Notes under the pieces: model-generated
What the model saw: only the letters and a program-made list of their open reading frames with translations
What the model was told of the DNA's origin: nothing
Databases searched by the model: none
Program-made: the position numbers and the translations under genes
In this document: one piece after another, positions 34,222 to 45,770 of the stretch
How positions within the stretch are numbered: the stretch's first letter is position 1
Layout: each line of letters opens with the position of its first letter
NCBI GenBank assembly: GCA_002633005.1
Contig: NMRA01000489.1
Span: 172,034 to 236,033, forward strand
Reading direction: 5' to 3'
Source of the DNA: Phoronis australis
Lineage: Eukaryota > Phoronida > Phoronidae
Length of the DNA stretch: 64,000 nt

Positions 34222-36469
34222 TGAACGTACTCGTTGACTGCACAGCACACAGCGCAGTTTATATAGTGGCAGCAGTTTGAAGTTGATAACTTTGATGATA
34301 TTATCAGTATGATTGCTGATCAGCAATTGACATGGACACCCGTAGACGGGGGCACAACGGGGACATATGTTTCCATTTTGAAACCCCTTTCCACGGTTGG
34401 CATTCATTACAATTTTGCGTTTCAGGCCCCCTACTCATCACANCCCCCCCCCCCCCCTCCCCGTGACTTCGCACGTATACGTAAGCCTCCCGTTCAGTAA
34501 CGCTAGGACCTCGCTAGAAGCAAGACTTCGCGAGATTACGTGAGATATTAGCGTGTATTTCAAATGAGAGCACGTGAATTTGACTAGATTTTAGCTAGGT
34601 CCTAGCGTTACTGAACACACGCCAGGTTCCTTTCACGGCATATCCCGTTCGATCGGCGATTCGTACGGAGTAGCGGTCCGGGTATTGCCGTGGACCGTGT
34701 CATAACAAAACAACTCAGAACAAGATGTGCAAATGTGGCAACACTAACGTAATCTTTGGCCGTGAAATATCGGAATGTCGTAGAGACGATGGGGAACCGC
34801 GACTACGATCGATTTGGCAATTGTAGCCCAATTTCTGAGAAAGTCAAAATCCCAAAAAATGGTCGTGTGGTCCATGGTGTTTAGCTGAAGTTGAGTGGGA
34901 GTGACAGCAAACTTGACGTAGCAACAACTAGGGTATGGGAGGCAAGCTGGTGTGATAAGTACTATCATCGTGTACTGAGGCTGCGGCCAGGTTATCTTCT
35001 GACCGGACTATCCAGTGGATTTCTGCCGAATTCCTGACGGAATTAGGGCCAAATCCCTGCTCAATTTTCTTTAGATCAATATGTTTATGGAAAATGCCCA
35101 TGCTAACTTGATTTATTCCAAGTTTGAAACCTATCTTGAACGTCTTAGCTTTGTTTGGGTATCTAATGAGCCAGTGTGTACCTATCACTGCTAACAATGA
35201 CACCAAAAATTAAAACAAAATACTAATTGCCTCTAAAAAGTACCGTGTTGGGTGCCAAACACAGCATACGTGACACATGTGCATGTTTAGTGTGACGCAT
35301 ATTGTTAGTCTGAAAAGAATTTTGTCCCAATTTATACCAGCAATTATATTTCAGCATGTTTAATATTATACGGATAACAAATCACCATGTGAACATTGGC
35401 TTAATTTAGATACGGAACGAAAATATATAGCCACTTTCCTCAACCTATCAAGGTACAAGTTAGAAGTTATTTAACAACACATTTATGAGTCATAATATCA
35501 CGCTACTGAGATAAGTGTCTGAGTGTTTCTCCTGAAACAATTTACTAGCAGACGTGTTTATGTAACGAAAAACTGCTCAAGTATTTATTGGCGTAGCTAA
35601 GTGTGTGTGCATATAGATATATGTATCGATATATTATTACTGTTCTGTGTAGTTTCTATATAATAATTAATTTGCGTAATGTTTACCTGCTTTCCAGGTA
35701 TGGCCTTAATTCGATTTCTAAACAGTACTGTAAGTGTTATTTGTGGAATTAATCACACTCGTGAAATAAAATCAAAAATGAAAAAAATTGTAGCCTTGTA
35801 AAAGAATCACGTCGAATAAGTTGTGTTACGGACAGCTTAACTGTCTCGCTCTTGGCAGACTGTAACAGTTTTTGATGTTTTCTTTTCACCCCCCCCCCCC
35901 CACATCGAAACGACCTCATTTTGACACACGGTGAAATTGACAGATTATGATACACTACTGTGATGTTTCACGTGACATAGTCGTATTTTCCCTTTCGACT
36001 AAAAAGGAAAAAAACGTCGTAACGTTCATGGGTTGGACAAAATCTGCTGCAAACCTTTCGCCCTTGCGTCTTTGCTTTAGACCCAGGTGTTACGATGTCT
36101 AGCTTTTCAATACAGTTGTCCCGTTCTTTCATTCTCCAATGCTGACAACTTGGCTATGGAGCAGGTGTTCCAAATAACATGGGCTGCGCAGCACTGAAAA
36201 AAGTGGTGAACTATAGACCCCCCTCAGCCCCCTATGGTGCGCCGCCCATGAATAATATTGTATTCCTCTACACTGATTGACCATGTGTCCAAGCCTGAAT
36301 ATATTAGAACAAGAGGAGTGGTCAAAAATGGCCAAAGTGTTCACTACCAATTTTCTGTGGTCCGCAAACATTCGCTTGGGACAAAATTTTGACATGAAAA
36401 TCGTATCACCTACAGGTCAATGAAAAACTTTGACAGTCAGGTTTTCAAGCGCGAATTATCTGCTGTACC
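34222..36469. other. Intergenic after the GPCR
   Basis: Holds an N (34443) followed by a poly-C tract, the M1 MITE copy at 34492, and another C-run at about 35889-35901. No gene recognised; a clear AATAAA for the GPCR was not identified close by. Confidence 0.5.
34492..34616. mobile_element. MITE family M1, copy 2
   Basis: Ends GTTCAGTAACGCTAGGACCT and its inverse, 125 bp. It shares the left flank GCCTCCC and right flank ACGCC with copy 1, so these bases probably belong to the element. Confidence 0.75.
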
Positions 36470-39080
36470 ATGGTCCATTATAGAGGCATACAATTAATGA
36501 TGTCGATGATGCACTTGACGACTCACGGTATAAGTTATTCGATTGTGTGCTTGACGATCATTCTCCACTTGAGACAAAACGTGTTTTAACACGTTTTAAA
36601 AAAGACTTCACCAGCCAGAGTGGTTTAGTGAAGACATCGCACTGGCGATTAAATTTAGAGACAACCTACCTAGAACTGCCGTTGGTTACAGGCTACAACG
36701 AAATCGTGTTATTTCTATGATTACACAGGCCGAGATTGATTATTACTCTACTTTGATAAATAGTAATCTCTGTAACCCTAAACTCTAAAGTGTTATGGAA
36801 ACTTATTAGGGAAGTGCATCCAACGGAGAATTCAATTTCCTCAGTCATACTGAATATGTGGACACACATATGATCAGTCACAAACTGTAAATACTTTAAT
36901 CTGTTTTTACCGACATTTGCTAGTAAAGTAAGTAATTGTAACATGATCGACACAGACTCCTCCTATCTCCATTTGAGAGACTTTGTCAGTTCTAGGCTGG
37001 ATATGGAAATAAATTTTGAAATTCCAATGGTGACGGTGGAGTTTGTCGATACAGTCTTAAACAGTTTTAAAGCTACTGGTTCAGATGGTGCTAAGGCCAA
37101 ATTGGTTACGTTGACTTATGAGGAGCTGGCTCCATCACTCACTTGTTTGTTAATTCTCAATATCAGTATTTATAAGTTTCCTGCCATGTGGAAATCGGTC
37201 AAAGTCACTCCTTTACATAAGGCTGGCGTTGATGTTAACAACTACCGGCCAATTTCATGTCTACCTATTCTGCCGAAGCTTCTGGAGAAGCATGTTCCGA
37301 TGATAGTCTTTATAGATTTTTAAAAATAATTGCAGGCGGTCTGGTACACGTTGCACCAGACGTGCACAGGCCTCTCGTGTGGGCCCATTGCACGTTATTG
37401 CCTGGAACCATGTTTTATCCTTTATAGATAAAACCAAGCTCAGGAGCTAGAGCTAGAAACATGACTCAATGGTCTAGCAGTGTGGACCGATGGGACTCGA
37501 ACCCACGACCTCGAGTAAAGAAAGCGGGCACCTATCCACCTAAAGACACACTGCTTCTTCGTCTTTATAGGTTTTTATCTGAGCACCAGCTTATTGCTCC
37601 TGACCCGTCGGGTTTACGAGTAAACACTCTTGTGAGTCTGTCTACTTTACACAATGTTGCCAACGCCTGGGCTGAGGCCACAGATACGGTGGTCACTTTG
37701 TTAGGGTCATATATTTGGAATTCAAGAAGGCGTTTGATTTAGTTGATCATAAAATCCCTGTGGAAAAACTAACGCTCTATAGAAACAATCCTGATTCTTT
37801 ATACTGGTTCAAGTCATATTTAAAAAATTTTCAGATAGGTGGCAGGCTGTGTCCCTGTCGCCTGGCCTATCCAACATGGCGGTGTCCCCTAGGGACCCGT
37901 CCTGTGGCTTATAATATTTCTACTTTTCATCAATGACCTACCCGTGATTTGTTAATGATCAACAAATATATATGGTGACGATCGTAGCTGTCACATGAAT
38001 AAATTTAGATAATGTACAGTCCAAACTACAATTTGATTTGGACGGTGACTCCTCCTGGTGCCGATACAGCAAAATGATTTTGAATACTGCTGAGACCAAA
38101 TGTATGATTATTACTAAGAAACGCCATAACAGAAGTAGCCAGAAGCTCTTTTGGGTGTAACTGCATACTGACAACTCTTTGAGTTGGTCTGGTCATGTTG
38201 TTACTGTTGTGTCCAGTGGCCAGTTGCATGAAACAGTTCCCTAAATCTTTTTCGTATTTGTTTCGTTCTTTAGTCACAGATGTGAATTTTTTTATAATTT
38301 TATCTTTATTATGAGCTCTTCTTTGACTAACGCCATTTTCTAATAAAATAACTAAGAAGTGAGCCCTGAATTCAATGAAAATAAATAGGGACTTAGTCCT
38401 TAAGTTAGGAGCGTTGCATGAAAAGATCTCTATACATTAATTGCCTTAGTAAAAAAACTAAAGCAGCAAAAGAAAGGACAATCGGTGTTTTCACAAGTCC
38501 ACAAATACGCAGTAGTTTAGGGAACTCAGCTGAGTCCCTGTTCGGGACTGTTTCGTGCAATCGGCCACAGAATCGAACAACTCACTGCATTATTCAGTCT
38601 TATATCTAAGTTCTTGTCTTACGGTGGTCGCCTAAAATATGTTAATGCCTGTGTACTACATCTTTTTCGTATTGCAGCTGTGTTTGGACCGGATGCAACT
38701 CGCACTCGATTGGTCGTATCCAGAAGACCCAGAAACAGCCTGCAAGGGTTGTACTTGAAGTTTCCTTTGACATTTCTTTGGCTCGGATGTTTTCTGTGCT
38801 GAAGTGGTTACCAATTGATAAGTTTTTTTTTCAAAAGATTATGTATAGTGTTCACGTGTTTTGACAAAGATTTTCCAAAGTACCTTGATCAAAACATTAT
38901 TTCTGAGACCAACACGAGGTCAATACGTACTAGATTCTCGTTTCGTAATGAATTTGCTGTACCAAGGCACAAGACATCATTTTATGGATTTACATTTTTT
39001 ATAAAGGCTGTATAGAACGCCTTGCCTGATGTGATAAAAGAAGTGGTCAGCTGTGAACTCATAAAATTCCTCGTGATTAA
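36470..39080 (+). mobile_element. LINE relic with reverse transcriptase, SINE inside
   Basis: Broken reading frames follow the order of a non-LTR retrotransposon: an endonuclease/RT linker (36480-36780), an RT stretch with ATGSDG and NNYRPISCLPILPKLLEKH (36943-37310), LVNTLVSLSTLHNVANAW-like sequence (37550-37690), FKKAFDLVDHKI (from about 37716), MILNTAETKCMIITKKRHN (38080-38130) and a C-terminal region with LSWARMF-like and FAVPRHKTSFYG sequence (38740-39010). Many stops and frame changes show it is dead. The family is in the CR1/Jockey/Rex range; I cannot fix it. Confidence 0.8.
37322..37560 (-). mobile_element. tRNA-derived SINE inside the LINE
   Basis: Flanked by GTCTTTATAGATTTTT (37306-37321) and GTCTTTATAGGTTTTT (37561-37576), 15 of 16 identical. 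On the minus strand an A-box-like TAGGTGGATAGG (about 37531-37543) and a B box GGTTCGAGTCC (37493-37503) have tRNA spacing. The tail (37325-37395) recurs at 2993-3075. Confidence 0.85.
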
Positions 39081-40380
39081 TTTGGCTACAGTGGCTGTCC
39101 TCTCTCATTTTTTGTCTTCCATTAAGGCATCATCAACAGTCGTGCGCCGTTTCAACAAGTCTCCAACTGGCGACTGAAACCGGCTCAACCGCCAGTCGGT
39201 TCACCATGATACTCATTTTGAGACTCGAACATCATACAGGGCTGCACGGTGGTTCCCAAAATAGCGAAAACTAAGGGGTACCGGCAGACTGGTACTATTT
39301 CGGCTATGAGGCATGTTCGGGAATTGATCACACCACAAGCACAAAAACATAAATGCAGCATTTTTCAGATGCCACTGCTAAATTCTAAGGTCATTGTGAT
39401 TAGAATAGTGCACTTGAAATGAAACTAGTGTACTAATGTGAGTTAGTCTTTTTCAGATGGTGAATAAAAAGTTAGATATTAAAATGACGCTCTGGTTGTG
39501 CTTCATATTGACGTTTCGATATTACTCAATATCATCAGGAATATATTCAGTGCACAGATGCAATGAATGTGTGCAAAAACGAGAAGAATAATTCCTCGCC
39601 AGTGGCAATTAGACGAGTCAACACACCGCTATTGTTATCCAACAGTCAGTCTGCTATGCAGAATTCTGGTGATTATAATATGGCGATACAACTCATAGTT
39701 TTCACAACTGACGTGGCAGACTGCATTTAACTTTTTACAAACTAGTGTGCATCAGACCGTGGGATTATCAAGGATCCGGTAACCAGTCTGCGCCATCACT
39801 GAAGTTACAAGACTCCAAATTTGAATTTGAATAAACCATGCGGGAATGCCTGTCCCGCCACACACGAAAAATAAACAATGATCTTTACTTCTTCCTTGAA
39901 ACCTGAAGGGGTAATTTCTATTGAAGCTGCTTTTTGTCCTTTATAACTGGCGTAAAATGAAAATCGGATTAGACCTTCACTTAAAATTTTTCCCGTGGTA
40001 GGAGTTTATTTCGATTACCAACTCCAGTTACAGGAAATGTGTACATTCGTCATTTTAAAATTCACTATTTTAGAGTTAGTGGCCAAGTATTTTCTCGAAT
40101 TTTTCATAGGGTTTCGATGTTCTTGTTGGGAACTAACATAAATAAACTCCTGTCACGAAATGTAAACCGGCTTTGTGATAGCAAAATGACGCATCTAAAC
40201 AAGGAGAAATGACTAAAAAGGGTTTGGAACCCAAAAACTTGAAACCATTGTGTATTTATCGGGCAATTAGGGAGCAGAGTGTCCGTTTTAAAATCTGAAG
40301 AAAGTCAGTGGTGAAAGTGCAGCAGATCAGAGGTGTAAAAATATCACATAGGTGGAAGCTTATATAGATAAACATGCAAT
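39081..40380. other. Spacer between LINE relics
   Basis: Apart from the hammerhead-like motif, no feature is recognised. It could be a Penelope-like terminal repeat or part of the second LINE, but I see no coding signature. Confidence 0.4.
39503..39548 (-). ncRNA. Hammerhead-ribozyme-like motif
   Basis: The minus strand reads CTGATGA, a 5-bp stem ATATT/AATAT with loop GAGT, then CGAAAC and GTC, the order of conserved elements in a hammerhead core. Flanks ATATT and AATAT could pair as stem I with one bulged C. Stem III would have to be formed between two copies through the self-complementary ACGT. The stem II closing pair departs from the canonical G-C. Such motifs occur in Penelope-like retroelements and retrozymes, which would fit this repeat-rich spot; activity is unproven. 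Confidence 0.4.
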
Positions 40381-40399
40381 CTCACTCTAGTGACGTGGT

Positions 40400-41320
40400 T
40401 GGTTCACTCCTGAAAATGGTGTCCATCAGGGAGACGTTTTATCACCGGCGCTCTTTCCTTATACATAAATGACTTAGCTCTGGACATTAAAAAATAAGTA
40501 AAGAGTCAAATTTGGCCCAAACAATATTTCAGTGCATCTTTACGCCGACGATATTTTGCACATTTGTCTTAAAATGAAAATTACATGCAAGATATGTTGA
40601 AGGTTTTAAACAACTGGTGTAAAAGTGGAGAATGGTTGTAAACATGGATAAACCTAACGTTGTCCATTTTTGAGCTAAGTCTATGCTGCTCGATATGTGG
40701 ACTATTAATGAAAGAAATGAACGAGGACTCAAAAAAAAACAAGAAAACCGCACCACTAGGTTCTGACCCACAAATTGTGGACTTTTGGCTCGTTACTTTG
40801 ACTTTTTTTTCACTGAAGCGGGCCTTCAATTTTAATTCGCAAAATTGAGGGACTAGTCGTTCGAGCCCCCCGAGACCCCTCCCCCCTGGGTGCGTCCATG
40901 TATTTGAACACTCGAAACATGTTTGGGCTGAGTCTGTTGTAACAAAACCCAAGTTGAGAACCTACATTTTATTTAAGCACGAGTTTTTAACTGAACCGTA
41001 TGTGAAGCTTAATTTATCTCATTCCAAGCGATCTCTTTTGGCTCAGTTTAGTTTACATAACGACCAATTCCCATTACTTTTGGAAATTGGTCGTCATGTA
41101 AACAATCCTGTATGTGAAAGACTTTGCTTGTGTTAGCATGGGAACGGCCCGTATAGGAATATTCTGATTTGGGCCAGATTCCAATAAGGGCCCGGCGGAA
41201 CAGTGACACTGATTCTGTGGAGGATGAGCTGGATTTTGTGTTTGATTGTTCCCTCAACTAGGTCTTTTCTATTACATAATGTTTCACTTCAAGTCCCGAA
41301 CTTTGCAGATTTCAGAAGAT
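40400..41320 (+). mobile_element. Second LINE relic with YADD motif
   Basis: Translations include GVHQGDVLSPALF from 40418, LYADDI at 40538-40555 (the RT catalytic box), and a C-terminal RTYILFKHEFLTEPYVKLNL, then LLLEIGRHVNNPV and SWILCLIVPS fragments (40954-41260) typical of the end of LINE ORF2. A non-matching segment at about 40690-40930 interrupts it. Multiple stops: inactive. Confidence 0.75.
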
Positions 41321-42030
41321 GAGATAGGCCTACAATAAAACCGCTGTTTCTGTACTTAACCGTCGCATTTATGGTACATCTATAGCGGCTCCCGCCACTT
41401 ATTTCAGTGCTGCACAGCTCGAGATCATCGGTTCCAATAATTAATTTTAAGGACTTTCCTTTTAAGTAGCGAAATCGAAACCTGGCTTTAATAAGTAACC
41501 GTCATCCAAAAGGATTGAGCTATTTAAGAGCCGATTGCAGCTGGTTAATTTGTTCATGTTATTGTTTTCAGTCAATGGTCCACCGCGTCATAATGAGCGC
41601 AGTGATTTCTATTGAATTGTATTTTGCATTTCTTCGCCTTTAGTAAAAATTAGGTTGCCATTGGCGAGTGACGAATAACGGCGACAGTTATCTTAGACAC
41701 CCCATCCCAGAAAAATCCATTCCCAAATGTGTTACCGGATACATTGTGGGGATGATGTGGACCTTCTGTTCAAAAAATCTATCGGTGAACTAAAAGAAAA
41801 AACGGGAACACGATTCCGTCACGATCTGAGAGCTCAGACCCCCCCTCTCATCCCGCGCTACCGGTCCTAGTTAATGAAATCAATATTTCCTCACGCTTCA
41901 CGCTGTTGCTGTTTCATTTTGCTTGCGGAAGCTAAGGGAGGGGGCCCGGGCTCCCTGCCCCCTCCCCCCTAAATCCGCCTAAGCAAAAAGGACAGCATTG
42001 ACTGCAACTCAAATAAATCAAAAGCAGACT

Positions 42031-42108
42031 CTCGCTGGTTCCCTGCGTGCCGTTAGGTGGTCAGTAGCCAGCACGCGTGCTGGCTAGGCACGCCAGGGGA
42101 CCAGCGAG
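42031..42108. mobile_element. 78-bp TIR-only derivative of the 15731 element
   Basis: Starts CTCGCTGGTTCCCTGCGTGC and ends with its diverged inverse; the two ends meet at the perfect palindrome CCAGCACGCGTGCTGG (42068-42083). Nearly all internal sequence of the 626-bp element is absent. Confidence 0.75.
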
Positions 42109-43788
42109 CGAACATTTACAGCAACAGGTGCGTCACAGGTTGTGACGTCATGGTAACGGGAATCATTGTGGGGTCTGGCAGCGTGAAAGCAGATAAAATT
42201 TGAGGTGTGGCTGTTACACAAAAAAAAAACTACTCTAAAATAACTCATCTGTAATTACAAGGGGGAATATGTGTGTCAATATCGTTTCCTTCCACCTAAA
42301 ACTCTTACGGTTGTTTCCTTTTCAGCAAATCCAGTCATATATTTTATATTTAACTCTGGAGTCTTGTTATTAAGACACTAGGGAACTTAATTCTGTGTAT
42401 TTCAAAGCTACACGAAGTATTCCAGATATGAAACAGAGGTTCTTAAAAATGACATTGTTTGCTGATCTCTAAACAATTTTGGTATTCACTGAAGTTGAGT
42501 GAAGTTACATGACACCTGTTAATTCCAAAGCAATTTTTATAATATTATTGAATATCTCGTAAAAAGCCATATTTATACGGAATAACGTGCGTCCAGAATT
42601 TCACCTCCACATAGTTTGATTGGGTTGATCAACTTTCAAATTGCGGTTTCGAAAATGGCGCATGTGCGATTTGTCTGTGACTCGAAGTGCCGACTCATTC
42701 GGCAAAAGATTCAAAATGGGATAAGTGTGGTAAAACTTTAAGAATTCAACATTGACTGCTAAACGGGGGCAAAATATGTTAAAAAGTTTTTCAAAAACTT
42801 TAGAGGGTTCGACGCACTTTCAGTTTAGTTGAATGTTTTTTAATATAAATATTTTGCATTTTGACATTTGGCTACTACAACTATGGAAAATTTTGAGGAT
42901 CGCCGAAGCAGATTTACCGTGCGCAAAGGCACCTCTGACAAAAAGTTAAATTTATATGGGTTACTAAAAACCTACCTTTAATTGAATTAATGATTGAAAT
43001 CCCTCTGAAAGCGGTTTAATTTCGTTATACGATATACATTTTATGTTTAACAGCTTTAATTGTATTTCCTGTTTTACCCATTTTCTCACTAACCAATGGA
43101 GTTTTATCACACATTGTCACGGCTTTATTCATTCAGTTCCTCTAATTGAAAAATTTTCAGCTTTTTCAGAAAATGGGAATTAGACATAGCAATCTTTTAA
43201 AACGTTTCTGTGGTCACAAATTCAACTTTGAACCTGAGTTTAGGTTACAAACTGCGCAGAGACTGTCGCTTAAAGAACTGTTACCGTTTCTTCACCCTTC
43301 ACAAATTTGAGCATGCTCTGTTGATCGGTTGCTTTGAGATTGATGTTGTTTTCATGTACTTACAGACCAACCTACTTTCTAATAAGCTCTACTGGAATTT
43401 GAATGCGTCTATAGTTTTCATTGACGCGAGTGCAAAATTAAAAGCATGCACGTCCCTGGTGCGTGCAAATTGGAAGGAGCTCCAATGCCCAGCTGTTGAT
43501 TACATAAAAACCCTGCAACTGCAATTGAATAGATGAAATATGCTTCTGCTAGTCACATTCATGCATTTCTTCGCTTTTAAGTTCTGCTGAAGCTGGTCCA
43601 CATGTTGTACTTGAAACTCGCACTTTTTCCAGTCCCGAAGAGATATTGGTGGCGTAATTTTGGTAATCGAGTGGGTTATCTGCAACTAGTAATCTGACTT
43701 GTTTGTGCAAGTGAACGCATTTGTTTATTTGTTCTGTACCTTTACTCATCAGCCTAAAATCAGAGAAACGCTTGAATTGCCCATGCAT

Positions 43789-43794
43789 TTTATT
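43789..43794 (-). terminator. Polyadenylation signal for the minus-strand ORF pair
   Basis: AATAAA on the minus strand, about 175 bases after the stop at 43970. Confidence 0.5.
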
Positions 43795-43969
43795 TAAGCA
43801 CACTCATTGGTTACAATTCAGCTCACGACTGAAAAGTTTTGGCTGTGGGAAATACATGGATATGCAGCGTACGTACTTTATACCATCTAAAAAACAACAA
43901 CAAAAAAAAAACAAAAAAAAACGAAAAGCGCTCAGCACGGAGCTTATAAATTAGTCCATTAGGTTCTAC

Positions 43970-44293
43970 CTATTCATACTCGGCGGCAATGCAGCACAAC
44001 ATTCTTTGCCATCGTGGAGCGACACGGTGGCCCTTGGAAGAAGGGCTTGGCGAAACTTTAGTAGTGCGGCCATTTTTTCTAAAAGTCGTCTTCAGTTTCT
44101 TGAAGAAACCCTGTTTAACATTTTGTGCATCATTAGATGAAGCCGAGGTGCTGATGTTCTCTGAAACGTCAAGGCTGACTGCATGAGAAGATGTCGCAGT
44201 GTTGGGCAATTCTGCGACACCATATGGGTTGCCGTCATCCTCACGAATGTATACAACGTCACCTGATTTGTCGGTGCGAGATTTCGTAATCAT
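43970..44293 (-). CDS. Unrecognised protein, downstream frame (107 aa)
   Basis: The ATG overlaps the upstream stop as ATGA. The product starts MITKSRTDKSGDVVYIREDD and has a Ser/Thr-rich middle, a basic segment (FFKKLKTTFRKNGR, about residues 65-78) and a Cys pair near the C-terminus (CCIAAEYE). I recognise no family. The frame is also open for 11 codons upstream of the ATG after a TTCTGTAG that could act as a 3' splice site, so this may be a second exon and not a second cistron; an assembly or allelic frameshift joining it to the upstream frame is a third reading. Confidence 0.5.
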   Translation of the reverse strand: MITKSRTDKSGDVVYIREDDGNPYGVAELPNTATSSHAVSLDVSENISTSASSNDAQNVKQGFFKKLKTTFRKNGRTTKVSPSPSSKGHRVAPRWQRMLCCIAAEYE

Positions 44294-44949
44294 GATGTCC
44301 TCGGCATATGATCGCGTTGAGGGCTACAGAAGCTTCTTGTGACGTGTTTGGCAGGACAAATTGCACTCTGGAATAACGCCGCGGGACTAGTGGGCTTGAC
44401 GTTTTCCAGATGCCGACCGTAAACGCTGTCAGTATCGGTTTGCTCTACCTGAGTTTTCTCTGGCTTGTTAGCACTGCATGCTGCCGACTTTGGATCGCTT
44501 CTCTCCAGTAGGCCTAACTGGGGCTCTGTGGTTTCACATGCGTTGTTCAGCTCGATTTTTGTCGCCTTTTTCGTCTCGCACTCTATGAAATACTCGATGG
44601 GGGCTGTTTGTTTGTGGGTTGTGCGGTTTGCCTGTTTTCGGCATAACAACTCACCCTGACAGCTGCGCAAGTCATTTATGTATCCCTCGTATATTTCTTT
44701 TACTCCAACATCAGTCTCTGCTTCATTGAGTTCAATAGCAGCGTCCAATACTTCAGCCAACCATTTTTCATCGTCGATGTTTGTGCAATGGTCTGCGTTA
44801 CCGAACATGAAGCTCCACACAAAAGATATTACTTTATCAGTCATTCTCAATACACAGTAAGAAATACAACTAACATACCAAGCTAAATATAATGTCACAC
44901 CTTCGAGGAAACTGTCTAATTTCCATCCGGTAGCCATTTGTAGGTCCAT
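44290..44949 (-). CDS. Unrecognised membrane-anchored protein (219 aa)
   Basis: Starts MDLQMATGWKLDSFLEGVTL. Residues about 15-35 (GVTLYLAWYVSCISYCVL) and 38-50 (VISFVWSFMFG) are hydrophobic and could anchor it in a membrane, leaving a polar Glu/Thr/Lys-rich tail of about 165 residues. The ATG has A at -3 and G at +4. Upstream on the same strand (45003-45009) is a GACGTCA, CRE-like site. It ends PRTS and overlaps the next frame by 4 bases. No domain recognised; the length and skewed composition argue for real coding sequence. Confidence 0.55.
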   Translation of the reverse strand: MDLQMATGWKLDSFLEGVTLYLAWYVSCISYCVLRMTDKVISFVWSFMFGNADHCTNIDDEKWLAEVLDAAIELNEAETDVGVKEIYEGYINDLRSCQGELLCRKQANRTTHKQTAPIEYFIECETKKATKIELNNACETTEPQLGLLERSDPKSAACSANKPEKTQVEQTDTDSVYGRHLENVKPTSPAALFQSAICPAKHVTRSFCSPQRDHMPRTS

Positions 44950-45002
44950 TATACAAGTGATTAGGCCTAATGATTACGTACAATGTACGTCAACAATAGC
45001 AC

Positions 45003-45009
45003 GACGTCA
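45003..45009 (-). promoter_or_regulatory. CRE-like site upstream of the minus-strand ORF
   Basis: GACGTCA about 55 bases upstream of the ATG at 44949, next to an inverted ACGTACA/TGTACGT pair. Short motif; assigned by position only. Confidence 0.3.
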
Positions 45010-45730
45010 CAAATCAAAGGCGTCATTAATGCCCAAAAAGTCTCAAAGTTTGCTAACTCAAGTTTTGTATGACAGTTACCATGAAACGATTATAACTTTC
45101 AACTACTACTTGTTCGTTATTTTCAGTGTCGACCAACAGTTCTTGATAAGTGACAATGCCTACATATGTTACTTTTCTCTGACTGGGTGTGATGTTCTTT
45201 CAACCAGCTGTCACAGAGGCGTCTCTGTGAGAGTCCTATATAGAATTCCTTACATTTGTCACATTCAACCTTATACACAACCTAATTGCTCTTGTTCAAT
45301 AAAGCGGGGATGCCGTGGGACTTCCGAGTTTACACAGCATATAGGTTTGCCCGGTTTGCTATCACTGAGCTGACATTTCTCGAGTATTTTAATAACAGCT
45401 GACAAACATATATTTATGAGCGGAAGTATTTTTCAGTACTGTGAAAAGAGCCGCATTACGGAGGTAATTGAAAAAATACAGGAACACGTAATGTGAATAA
45501 ATTTCAAGGGGCTCAAGGTGCAGGCGGACCCTATCCCGGTGGGGGGTGGAGTGCGCCAGCACCACGGCCGCATGCATTGTTTCAGTGCAGAAAGGCGCCA
45601 ACGACGGAAATTTAAAAGTCAGTTATCGACATGTGAAAATTTAAACATGGGGAATTTTTCCATTTATAAAACAAATGATTCAAAATGCATCATGTTAGTT
45701 ACAAAAGCGACCACTAGGATTTAGTTAGGC

Positions 45731-45758
45731 GCGCATGCGTAAATACCACTTCCTTTTC
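45731..45758 (+). promoter_or_regulatory. RPL36A core promoter: NRF1-like site and 5'TOP
   Basis: GCGCATGCG (45731-45739) matches the NRF1 palindrome. CTTCCTTTTC (45749-45758), 13 bases before the ATG, is a pyrimidine tract of the 5'TOP type seen at the start of ribosomal-protein mRNAs, giving a very short 5'UTR and mTOR/LARP1-type translational control by family knowledge. Confidence 0.65.
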
Positions 45759-45770
45759 AATCGAAGCAAA

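Larger units (their letters stand above)
41321..43969. other. Intergenic, no gene recognised
   Basis: Contains the 78-bp TIR-only relic (42031-42108) and C/G-rich runs at about 41930-41970 resembling the subterminal part of hAT-like elements. A 108-codon frame at 43210-43536 has no recognised domain, so I leave it uncalled. Confidence 0.45.

Noticed and set aside
35889-35901. Poly-C run as a promoter element
   Set aside because: A homopolymer with no gene nearby; more likely a simple repeat.
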